25,721 nt of DNA, taken from NCBI GenBank assembly GCA_002450095.1, contig DJYK01000008.1, positions 1 through 25,721 of the forward strand. The letters run 5' to 3'. The position numbers and the translations under genes were made by a program. Under the pieces are notes generated by a model, which saw only the letters and a program-made list of their open reading frames with translations, had not been told where the DNA came from and did no database searches. Positions 15,703 through 22,712 of the stretch are shown piece by piece. This DNA is from Mageeibacillus sp. UBA6980. GTDB lineage: Bacteria; Bacillota; Clostridia; Saccharofermentanales; Saccharofermentanaceae. Numbering within the stretch: the first letter of the stretch is position 1; the number at the start of each line of letters is the position of its first letter.

Positions 15703-16544
15703 GAATCAGATCTGTTCCTTATGTAATAGAACATAAACTGCTGTAAGATCCCGGCTTCATCAGGATAATCTTCCGCATTGAAGTGTCCGCCGTAGTATCT
15801 GTCCTCGATCCTCTTGATCCAGACATCGACGGGAAACCTTCCTACCCGGTGAAAGCCGAACAGCATGACACAGTTCGCGACCTTCGTTCCGACTCCGTAC
15901 ATAGAAGTGAGCACCTCATAAAGCTCGTCGTCATCAAGCTTTGACATCGCTTCGGGAACGAGCTTACCTTGCTCGAATTCTTCTATAGCAGACATAATGT
16001 AGGAAGTCCTGTAACCGGCACCTATATGATCGAGTTCCTCCGATGTTATCTTCGAAGCCTGCTCAACGGTCGGGAAAGCATGATACTCGTCCTTCAAAGG
16101 CTTAACGAAAGGCGATCCCAGCGTAGGTGCAGTTATCCTTGTACCGCATAATTCCGATAACCTGTCAACACAGGTCGTGATGGAAGGGATCGATCTTCTT
16201 TGGGAGATGATATAAGAGATGATTGTCTCGAACACCTCCTGCCTCAGGATTCTGATGCCGTACCCCGTATTGATCGAAGCCTGAAGAAAACTGTCGTTCT
16301 TATCCGCCTTTGATACGGCACGAAGATAATCAAACGACAGGTCAAAGTAATCACGCCAGATATCATCGAATTCATCATCCGAACAAGAGAATGCATATTC
16401 ATCGTTGCCCAAAGACGCGATCTGAAGATATCTTCCCTTCGCGACAAGCTCCGTATGCGTATCGTCTATCGGATGGATACGGAAAGCCTGACCGCTTAGA
16501 GCGATCTTCAAAGGATCGAAGAATTCTATATGTTCCTTATGCAT
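15699..16544 (-). CDS. 8-oxoguanine DNA glycosylase (OGG1 type, HhH-GPD family)
   Basis: Removes oxidised guanine from DNA and nicks the backbone (bifunctional glycosylase/lyase). From the ATG at 16544 the protein has 281 residues. The OGG N-terminal domain starts FFDPLKIALSGQAFRI. The helix-hairpin-helix reads MYGVGTKVANCVMLFGF with catalytic Lys221, and Asp240 follows in FPVDVWIKRI. An upstream TTG at 16580 would add 12 residues but lacks any ribosome site. The stop codon overlaps the methyltransferase stop (shared TTAA), leaving no terminator between the two genes. Confidence 0.88.
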   Translation of the reverse strand: MHKEHIEFFDPLKIALSGQAFRIHPIDDTHTELVAKGRYLQIASLGNDEYAFSCSDDEFDDIWRDYFDLSFDYLRAVSKADKNDSFLQASINTGYGIRILRQEVFETIISYIISQRRSIPSITTCVDRLSELCGTRITAPTLGSPFVKPLKDEYHAFPTVEQASKITSEELDHIGAGYRTSYIMSAIEEFEQGKLVPEAMSKLDDDELYEVLTSMYGVGTKVANCVMLFGFHRVGRFPVDVWIKRIEDRYYGGHFNAEDYPDEAGILQQFMFYYIRNRSDS

Positions 16545-16588
16545 AATAGGTACTCTATCGCTTTTTGCCGTATAAAGCAAAGTTTATG

Positions 16589-16597
16589 TGATAAAAT
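16589..16597 (+). promoter_or_regulatory. Extended -10 promoter of metF
   Basis: TGATAAAAT gives TAAAAT at 16592-16597 with TG at the extended position. The -35 region is poor. The predicted start is about 32 bases before the metF ATG. The 12-mer ATGTGATAAAAT recurs exactly at the iorA promoter on the other strand. Confidence 0.45.
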
Positions 16598-16635
16598 GAT
16601 TCGCAGAAGTAAATAACATTTTCGAGAGGCAACAC

Positions 16636-17496
16636 ATGAAGCTTACAGATATCTACAAGCAGGACAAGACCATACTGTCATTCGAGATCTTCCCGCCCAA
16701 GGCCGACAGTGAGCTTAATAACATAGACGAGACACTCGAGACGCTTTGTGATCTTAAGCCGGATTATATATCGGTTACATTCGGTGCCGGCGGATCTTCA
16801 AACAACAATAAGACTATCGAGATATGCAGGAAGATCAAGGAGCAGTATCACACAGAGCCTGTCGCCCACCTCACCTGTCTTTCATACGATAAGAACGAGA
16901 TCGACGAATTCTGCAAAGAGCTTCAGGCAGCAGGCATCGAGAACATCCTGGCATTAAGAGGAGATATCAACCCGAACGCACCGGCAAAGGGTGTATTCTC
17001 TCACGCGAGCGAGCTTATCGAGTACATAAAACCCAAGACGAACTTCTGCATCGCAGGCGCATGTTACCCCGAGAATCACACGGAGTCTCCCGATAGGGTT
17101 ACCGAGATCCGTAATCTTAAGAAGAAAGTCGATGCGGGCGCGGAAGTGCTTCTATCTCAGTTATTCTTCGACAACAGGTATTTCTTCGATATGGTGGAAG
17201 CCGCAAGGATCGCAGGTATCGATGTACCGATCACTCCCGGCATAATGCCGTGTCTTACGGTCGCATCTATCAAGAGAATGGTATCCACCTGCGGGGCAAC
17301 GCTTCCCGTCAATTTCCAAAGGATAGTTGACCGTTACGGCGATAATCCCGATGCATTCCTCGACGCGGGTCTCGCATACGCCATAAGCCAGATAATCGAC
17401 CTTCTGACCACAGGCTGCGACGGTATCCACCTCTACACGATGAACCGTCCTTCGGCAGTTAAGAGGATATGCGAAGGCATCAGAAACATCATCTGA
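16636..17496 (+). CDS. metF: Methylenetetrahydrofolate reductase
   Basis: Reduces 5,10-methylene-THF to 5-methyl-THF, supplying methyl groups for methionine. The 286-residue protein has the FAD/folate barrel motifs of the family: ILSFEIFPPKADSE near the N-terminus, DYISVTFGAGGS, HLTCLSYDKNEI, NILALRGDI, AGAEVLLSQLFFDN and PITPGIMPCLTVASI. GAGAGG lies before the ATG. It is a single-gene unit; no methionine synthase or metV partner is next to it. Downstream transcription would run into the foldback element. Confidence 0.95.
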   Translation: MKLTDIYKQDKTILSFEIFPPKADSELNNIDETLETLCDLKPDYISVTFGAGGSSNNNKTIEICRKIKEQYHTEPVAHLTCLSYDKNEIDEFCKELQAAGIENILALRGDINPNAPAKGVFSHASELIEYIKPKTNFCIAGACYPENHTESPDRVTEIRNLKKKVDAGAEVLLSQLFFDNRYFFDMVEAARIAGIDVPITPGIMPCLTVASIKRMVSTCGATLPVNFQRIVDRYGDNPDAFLDAGLAYAISQIIDLLTTGCDGIHLYTMNRPSAVKRICEGIRNII

Positions 17497-17537
17497 ACCT
17501 GACCTGATAGTCCCGCCATATATGCAAAGTCAATATA

Positions 17538-17846
17538 GGGGGGTGTCTCAAAGTGAACATTCACTAAGGCACCCGACTGTTGCAGCAACAGTCAAAGCAG
17601 TCGATCTTCTTCAGCCTGACGAGTAGTGACTGAAATGTTGACCAACTCGTTCGATCAGTCACACTTTTGGTCACTGAGAGGGCTGTAGTGACTAAAACGT
17701 TGACCAACTCGTTCAATCAGTCACACTTTGTGTCACTGAGAGGGTATTGTAGTGCTTTGTAGCTGTTTTGAGCAGGAAACAATTTGTTTTTGAACTAAAG
17801 AGGTTGCCTCTCAGTGAACTTACATCACTTTTGAGACAACCCCTTT
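17538..17846. mobile_element. MITE-like non-coding foldback element
   Basis: The ends are imperfect terminal inverted repeats: GGGGTGTCTCAAAGTGA at 17540-17556 and, on the other strand, GGGGTTGTCTCAAAAGTGA ending at 17843. About 300 bases between them hold no open frame with a ribosome site, so no transposase is encoded. Inside are a 9-1-9 palindrome (GACTGTTGC A GCAACAGTC, 17575-17593) and two 62-64-base tandem units. CCTCTCAGTGA (17807-17817) is complementary to TCACTGAGAGG in each unit. Ends of the form GGGTGTCTCAAA are seen in several IS families of Firmicutes, so it may be mobilised in trans. I see no clear target-site duplication. It sits between convergent metF and the dehydrogenase gene and may act as terminator for both. 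Confidence 0.7.
17623..17748. repeat. Two tandem ~63-bp repeat units inside the foldback element
   Basis: Unit 1 spans 17623-17684 (62 bases) and unit 2 spans 17685-17748 (64 bases). They share GTAGTGACT, GTTGACCAACTCGTTC, ATCAGTCACACTTT and TCACTGAGAGGG with only a few substitutions. A third copy begins as GTAGTG at 17749 and then diverges. Each unit can fold by itself; unit 1 has a perfect 8-base stem (GTGACTGA 17626-17633, TCAGTCAC 17655-17662). Confidence 0.85.
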
Positions 17847-17877
17847 CGTTTTTATCTTTGTAACTGTGTATTACTGA

Positions 17878-18663
17878 TCAGACGCAGGTATAACCGCCGT
17901 CAACAGCGATAGCCTGACCCGTAATATAGGAAGACTCCTCAGCGCCCAAGAAGATTGCTACGGAATTGAGCTCTCCCTCGTTACCGTATCTCTTCATAGG
18001 AACGGACTGGTTGGCAAAAGCCTGGAAGTAATCGGAGTTAAGTGTCTCTGTCGTAAGCTCCGTGTAGAAGTAACCGGGGCAGATCGTGTTAACGGTGATA
18101 CCGCTTGTTGCAAGCTCTGCAGCGGCTCCTCTTGAGAAGTTGACAACAGCTCCCTTTGTTGTGTGATAAGCGATCGTAGGGATAGCAGTGTTTCCGACAA
18201 GACCATAGATGGAAGCGATATTGATAACTCTTCCGTATGTCTGCTTGCCGTCTGCCATAGCTTCCTTCATGAAGTTAACGAATGCCTGTGTTACCGTAAA
18301 TACAGAGGTAAGATCAAGATTCAAAGTGAAGTCCCAGTCTTCTCTCTTATAATCTACAAGAGGCGTGCCTGTACCCTTCTCTCCGCCTGCGTCGTTGATG
18401 ATAACTTCGCAGTGACCGAAGTGATCCTTAACAGCTTTAACCGCATTGGCGATAGATTCTGCATTTGTTACGTCACATGCTACCGGAAGTACATCAACGC
18501 CGTATTTCTCGGACCATTCCTTTGCACTTGCCTCGAGTCTCTCAACTCTTCTTGCAAGAAGAACGAGGTTAGCCTTCTGCTGGGCAAAGCCCTCAGCCAT
18601 CTGCTTCCCCAAACCTGATGATGCACCTGTGATCGCAACTACTTTTCCTGTATAGTCGAACAT
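17878..18663 (-). CDS. Short-chain dehydrogenase/reductase (classical SDR)
   Basis: A 261-residue NAD(P)-dependent oxidoreductase of the classical SDR family. The cofactor motif TGASSGLG is at residues 12-19. IINDAG (usual NNAG) follows near residue 90. The catalytic residues are Ser151 (INIASIYG), Tyr166 and Lys170 (AYHTTK). The ending SSYITGQAIAVDGGYTCV is typical. It resembles gluconate 5-dehydrogenase and 3-oxoacyl-ACP reductase relatives, but the substrate cannot be read from sequence and no sugar or lipid genes lie beside it. AGGAGGAG precedes the ATG. It appears to be a single-gene unit with its own promoter. Confidence 0.92.
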   Translation of the reverse strand: MFDYTGKVVAITGASSGLGKQMAEGFAQQKANLVLLARRVERLEASAKEWSEKYGVDVLPVACDVTNAESIANAVKAVKDHFGHCEVIINDAGGEKGTGTPLVDYKREDWDFTLNLDLTSVFTVTQAFVNFMKEAMADGKQTYGRVINIASIYGLVGNTAIPTIAYHTTKGAVVNFSRGAAAELATSGITVNTICPGYFYTELTTETLNSDYFQAFANQSVPMKRYGNEGELNSVAIFLGAEESSYITGQAIAVDGGYTCV

Positions 18664-18701
18664 ATTCTCCTCCTCAATGAGATATTTTAATTAACCTCAA
18701 G

Positions 18702-18707
18702 ATTATA
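18702..18707 (-). promoter_or_regulatory. Likely -10 box of the short-chain dehydrogenase gene
   Basis: A perfect TATAAT on the minus strand, about 32 bases before the predicted leader and ATG at 18663. The -35 region at 17-18 bases is weak (TTCACT-like). The rest of the gap up to 18815 is AT-rich and includes an imperfect hairpin next to T-runs (about 18788-18815) that might end the ior-yhaM transcript. Confidence 0.45.
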
Positions 18708-18815
18708 GATTAAACAAACGTCAAAAGTGAAGTCGAGTTAGACTCAATTAACCGTTCGTTTACAAAAAAGCAGGTAATCGACTAACGTTTTTTGACTTTA
18801 CATCAGAAGTAAAAA

Positions 18816-19817
18816 TCAATTGCCCGGATTCAAAGGCTTATAGATAGAAGAATTCTCAAGTGCAAACACGCGTTCGGTCATCTGTCCGGGCTCGATCTTA
18901 TCCGTTTCCTTCTCGAAGATATACATACGGCTGTCGATCATATCGATCTCGTGAAGCAGGAAGGCTTCAGGTGTCGCCGGAGTGGTTATCGCACCGTACT
19001 CCAAAGACCCGTGATGCGAGGCGATCATGTGCTTGATCTGACGCACCTGTTCGGGATCATAAGGTCCGTTCTTTGCTTCTTCATCAACCATATTCATTCC
19101 GATGACTGCATGACCGAAGAGCCTTCCGTCAACCGAATAATCAGCCGAGCCGAATTCATCCGTATTAAGTTCGGTAAGTTTGCCGATGTCGTGAAGAGCG
19201 GTTCCGCATATCAAGATCTCAAGATTTGTCTTGACATATATCTTATGTACGTAAGAAGCCATATACACCATCCTGAAAGTATGGTAAATAAGACCGCCTC
19301 TTATGTCGTGATGGATGCTGTGCGCTGCGGATGACTTGCAGAATGCTTCACGGTTCCTGTTCAATATCCTTATCGTGAGAGCCGCTATGCTGTAATCATC
19401 AGAAGGCACGTCGAAGGTATCATATGAGTATTCTCTGCCGGTCGATTTCTTGATGACCTCGATTATCTTCTTGTACATTACATCAATGTCATACGGAGGT
19501 GATTGTACGAACATCTCGACCTTGGCAGAAGGATCCGCACAAGGAACTACATTAGTAACGGTGTAATTCTTCTTGTCGTTATATAACTTGACATTAAATG
19601 TAAGATCCACGACCTTCCCTGTATCAACACCCGAAGCTTGAAGAGCCTGAACGGTCTTATCAAAGTAATTGGCGGATATCTTGTCGGTACCGTCTGATAA
19701 GACGAGATTAACAAAGGGCTTATCCGTCTTGGAAACCCTCTCGGTCATCTCCGTAACGAGAACCGTAAAATTATATGTGCTCCCTAACTCCGTGGTGTTG
19801 AATTTACCAAGATTCAT
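18816..19817 (-). CDS. yhaM: 3'-5' exoribonuclease of the YhaM family (OB fold plus HD domain)
   Basis: A 333-residue protein. Residues 1-100 form an OB-type nucleic-acid-binding fold (FVNLVLSDGTDKISANYFD, VVDLTFNVKLYNDKKNY). Residues about 165-310 form an HD phosphohydrolase domain with His179 (GGLIYHTFRM), His209-Asp210 (ALHDIGKL), the GHAVIG histidine, and MIASHHGSLEYGA. This order is that of YhaM, a metal-dependent RNase involved in RNA turnover in Firmicutes. The ATG overlaps the iorB stop by 4 bases, so it is translated as part of the ior operon, an unusual partner for an RNase. Confidence 0.85.
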   Translation of the reverse strand: MNLGKFNTTELGSTYNFTVLVTEMTERVSKTDKPFVNLVLSDGTDKISANYFDKTVQALQASGVDTGKVVDLTFNVKLYNDKKNYTVTNVVPCADPSAKVEMFVQSPPYDIDVMYKKIIEVIKKSTGREYSYDTFDVPSDDYSIAALTIRILNRNREAFCKSSAAHSIHHDIRGGLIYHTFRMVYMASYVHKIYVKTNLEILICGTALHDIGKLTELNTDEFGSADYSVDGRLFGHAVIGMNMVDEEAKNGPYDPEQVRQIKHMIASHHGSLEYGAITTPATPEAFLLHEIDMIDSRMYIFEKETDKIEPGQMTERVFALENSSIYKPLNPGN

Positions 19818-20419
19818 ACTTTACCTGCATTTCTGCCTTTCTCAAATGCCAGAAGGTTACCGGGTATCGTCTTGGGCTTTGACTTGAAAGCCTCCTCGAT
19901 CGCGTCTTTCCACATCTTCTCATCGCTGCCGAAGAAGTTGGACAGCGCTCCCATCATTACTATGTTCGTAGCCTTGGCCGTACCGGTCTCAAGAGAAAGG
20001 CTGGTCGCATCGATCGGTATTATATCCGCATCGTCTCCGGCGGCTTCCTTCAGACTCTCTATAATTCCTTCGGGATACTTCATCTGTCCCATAAGAACCG
20101 GCAAAGACTTGATCTGCTGAGTGTTTACGATCATCGTGCCGCCCTTCTTAAGAAGCTTGCCCCATCTTATGGATTCGACTTCTTCAAAGGCAAGTACAAA
20201 ATCCGCCGTGCCTACTTCTATTATCGGAGAATGAACCTCGGGAGCGATCTTAACGTAAGTTACCACGGAACCTCCTCTCTGGCTCATTCCGTGAACTTCG
20301 GAGACCTTAACATCGAGGCCTGCATTCATGGCAAGGATACCGAGAAGCTTACCGGCGATAAGCGTTCCCTGGCCTCCGACACCTGCAAGAACTATTGAAG
20401 CATTAATCTGATTATCCAT
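19814..20419 (-). CDS. iorB: Indolepyruvate ferredoxin oxidoreductase, beta subunit
   Basis: The small (201-residue) subunit of the enzyme that oxidatively decarboxylates aryl 2-oxoacids from aromatic amino acids to aryl-acetyl-CoA, reducing ferredoxin. It has the typical N-terminal GVGGQGTLIAGKLL, then SEVHGMSQRGGSVVTYVKI, and VGTADFVLAFEEVES. It starts 3 bases after iorA stops, and ends in the 4-base overlap with yhaM. Use of ferredoxin fits an anaerobe. Confidence 0.93.
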   Translation of the reverse strand: MDNQINASIVLAGVGGQGTLIAGKLLGILAMNAGLDVKVSEVHGMSQRGGSVVTYVKIAPEVHSPIIEVGTADFVLAFEEVESIRWGKLLKKGGTMIVNTQQIKSLPVLMGQMKYPEGIIESLKEAAGDDADIIPIDATSLSLETGTAKATNIVMMGALSNFFGSDEKMWKDAIEEAFKSKPKTIPGNLLAFEKGRNAGKV

Positions 20420-20422
20420 TTA

Positions 20423-22195
20423 TCATTCCTCCGCCTTAGAAAGTGCACCGAAACGGCACATATTTACGCACAGACCGCAGTTATTGCACGACTCGGCGTC
20501 AATAACGGGGAATCCCGAAGCATCGAGCGTAAGGGCAGGACACATGATCCTTGCACATGCACCGCACTTTCTGCACTTATCATAGTCAACAACAGCCTCG
20601 ATGCCTTTCTTCGCTCTTCCTGTAGGGATAAGGGCGCACGGGCGTCTTGCGATTACAACGGAAACTACATCTCTTTCGAGTTCTTCCTTGATTACCTTCT
20701 CACAATCAAATGTATCAACGGGGTCAACTACTCTGATCGCTTCGGGACGGACACCAAGACTCTCGCACAGTTTCTCGAGAGAAACGGCAGGTGCCGCCTC
20801 AAGCCTGATATTCATGCCGGTCGAAGGGTTCTGCTGATGACCTGTCATTCCGGTTATCGAGTTATCGAGGATGATAAGCGTGATCGTGCTTCCGTTATAG
20901 ACCGCATTCATAAGATTCGTAACGCCCGAATGCAGGAACGTCGAATCACCTATTACACCTACGGTCTTCCTGGAATCCTCATGATCGGTGGCTTTATCGA
21001 ATCCGTGAGCCATACCGACTGAAGCGCCCATGCACACAACGGTATCGACGGCCTGCATCGGAGGAAGTGCTCCAAGCGTATAACATCCGATATCACCGGT
21101 AACATTTACCTTAAGTCTCTTCAATGCAAGGAACAGACCCTTGTGAGGGCATCCGGCGCAAAGGACAGGAGGACGGCCCGGGATCTCAGGAAGCTTTGAC
21201 ATGTCGAGAGCGGGGACAGGAAGAGGCTCATCGGTAAGCTTCTCCTTGATCATTCTCGTCGAGTACTCGCCGAGCAGCGTAAACAGCTCCTTGCCTTCGC
21301 ACTTAACGCCCATCGCCTTGATCTCCGTCTCGAGGAACGGATCGAGTTCTTCTATCACTACAAGTCTGTCGACCTTTGAAGCGAAGTCCTTTATCGTCTT
21401 CTCGGAAAGCGGCCATACGAGGCCGAGCTTAAGGACGCTTGCCTCGGGAAGCGCATCCTTTACATACTGATAAGCCGCGCCGTCCGTGATGATACCGAGT
21501 GAGGTATCCCTTATCTCGATCTTATGAAGACCGACACCCTCGGGATCGGCATCGACGTCACTTATGATCTTCTTTGTTCTGTTCTCAACGACTACATGCT
21601 TGCCAATCGCGTAAGCCGGCATCATGACATACTTCGGAGGATTCTTCTCGTAATCCTTGATCGTTATAGGTTCGGGATCCTTTGTATCAACCACGGATCT
21701 CGAGTGGGAGACCCTGGTGTGAAGTCTTAAGATAACGGGAGTATCATACTTCTCGCTCATCTCGAAAGCATACTTCGTGAACGCTCTGCATTCTTCCGAA
21801 TCGGAAGGCTCGAGCATCGGGACCTTGGAAGCCCTGGCATAGTTCCTCGAATCCTGCTCATTCTGTGATGAATGCATTCCGGGATCATCGGCAACGCAGA
21901 AAACAAGGCCGCCGTTCACTCCGGTATATGATGCGGTAAATAGAGGATCTGCACACACATTCATTCCTACGTGCTTCATGCAGGTCATGGCTCTGCCGCC
22001 TCTTACCGAACAGCCGATAGCCGCCTCCGCACCGCACTTCTCGTTCGGTGCCCATTCACAGGCTACTTCAGGATATTTGGCGATTTCCTCGGTTATCTCG
22101 GTACTCGGAGTTCCGGGATATGATGAGACGAATTTTACGCCCGCCTCATAGGCTCCTCTGGCAACTGCTTCGTTGCCCAACATGATCTTTTTCAT
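20423..22195 (-). CDS. iorA: Indolepyruvate ferredoxin oxidoreductase, alpha subunit
   Basis: The 590-residue large subunit carries the thiamine diphosphate site and two iron-sulfur clusters. The N-terminal half is the pyrimidine-binding part (GNEAVARGAYEAGVKFVSSY, PGTPSTEI). The ThDP part has CAGCPHKGLF, TGDIGCYTLG and GDSTFLHSG with the metal-binding Asn downstream (NSITGMTGHQQNPSTG). The C-terminal ferredoxin domain has two cysteine sets: C541, C544, C547, C552 and C570, C573, C576, C580. AGGGAG precedes the ATG. Complete and of normal length. Confidence 0.96.
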   Translation of the reverse strand: MKKIMLGNEAVARGAYEAGVKFVSSYPGTPSTEITEEIAKYPEVACEWAPNEKCGAEAAIGCSVRGGRAMTCMKHVGMNVCADPLFTASYTGVNGGLVFCVADDPGMHSSQNEQDSRNYARASKVPMLEPSDSEECRAFTKYAFEMSEKYDTPVILRLHTRVSHSRSVVDTKDPEPITIKDYEKNPPKYVMMPAYAIGKHVVVENRTKKIISDVDADPEGVGLHKIEIRDTSLGIITDGAAYQYVKDALPEASVLKLGLVWPLSEKTIKDFASKVDRLVVIEELDPFLETEIKAMGVKCEGKELFTLLGEYSTRMIKEKLTDEPLPVPALDMSKLPEIPGRPPVLCAGCPHKGLFLALKRLKVNVTGDIGCYTLGALPPMQAVDTVVCMGASVGMAHGFDKATDHEDSRKTVGVIGDSTFLHSGVTNLMNAVYNGSTITLIILDNSITGMTGHQQNPSTGMNIRLEAAPAVSLEKLCESLGVRPEAIRVVDPVDTFDCEKVIKEELERDVVSVVIARRPCALIPTGRAKKGIEAVVDYDKCRKCGACARIMCPALTLDASGFPVIDAESCNNCGLCVNMCRFGALSKAEE

Positions 22196-22226
22196 GTGAA
22201 TCTCCCTAAGTTTATTACGAACTTAG

Positions 22227-22255
22227 ATTTTATCACATCTGGAGCAAAGTCTCCA
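22227..22255 (-). promoter_or_regulatory. Promoter of the iorA-iorB-yhaM operon
   Basis: Minus strand TGGAGA (22250-22255), a 17-base spacer, then TAAAAT (22227-22232) with TG at the extended -10 position. The -10 starts at the stop codon of the upstream acetyltransferase gene. A start near 22220 leaves a 25-base leader with the ribosome site. Confidence 0.55.
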
Positions 22256-22712
22256 TTCCGTACTTATAAGGCTTCAGACCGAGATTTCTATAGAAGCGGA
22301 TGGCGTCATCGTTTCCTTCCCACATATTAAGCGTCAGATTATAGCAGCCCTGATTCTTCGCATACTGCTTAACATATTCATAGAGCTGCCTGCCGATGCC
22401 CTCTCCCCTTCTGCCTTCATCCACGCAAAGATCATCTATGTACAAAGTCTTGATATCGGTGAGGATGTTATTGCCGGGATGCTGCTCGAGGACACAGAAA
22501 GCATAACCCTGAACGACGCCGTCATCATCTTCGTAAACAAAGACCGGACGAAGATCATCCTCGATAAGTGCCAGAATCTCCCTGTCATTATACTTACGGC
22601 AGTCTGCCTTAAAAAGGTCCGGGCGTATATCGTGGTGAACGGTAAGCACCTGTAAAAGAAGATCATCTATCCTCGGAATATCCTGTTCTTTGGCACGTCT
22701 TATTACAGACAT
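22233..22712 (-). CDS. GNAT-family N-acetyltransferase
   Basis: A 159-residue acetyl-CoA-dependent acyltransferase; the substrate is unknown. The ATG at 22712 is chosen over a longer frame because GAGG lies before it and it overlaps the previous stop codon (TAATG). It has IRRAKEQDIPRIDDLL at the start, then the acetyl-CoA loop CVDEGRRGEGIGRQLYEYV (R/Q-x-x-G-x-G type). NMWEGNDDAIRFYRNLGLKP follows, the usual motif B. It is translationally coupled to the SGNH hydrolase gene upstream. Confidence 0.88.
   Translation of the reverse strand: MSVIRRAKEQDIPRIDDLLLQVLTVHHDIRPDLFKADCRKYNDREILALIEDDLRPVFVYEDDDGVVQGYAFCVLEQHPGNNILTDIKTLYIDDLCVDEGRRGEGIGRQLYEYVKQYAKNQGCYNLTLNMWEGNDDAIRFYRNLGLKPYKYGMETLLQM

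Noticed and set aside
16545..16580. TTG start adding 12 residues to the DNA glycosylase
   Set aside because: No ribosome site before the TTG, and the family N-terminus fits the downstream ATG.
17623..17748. Tandem units as a CRISPR array
   Set aside because: Only two full units, the whole ~63-base unit is repeated without unique spacers, and no cas gene is near.
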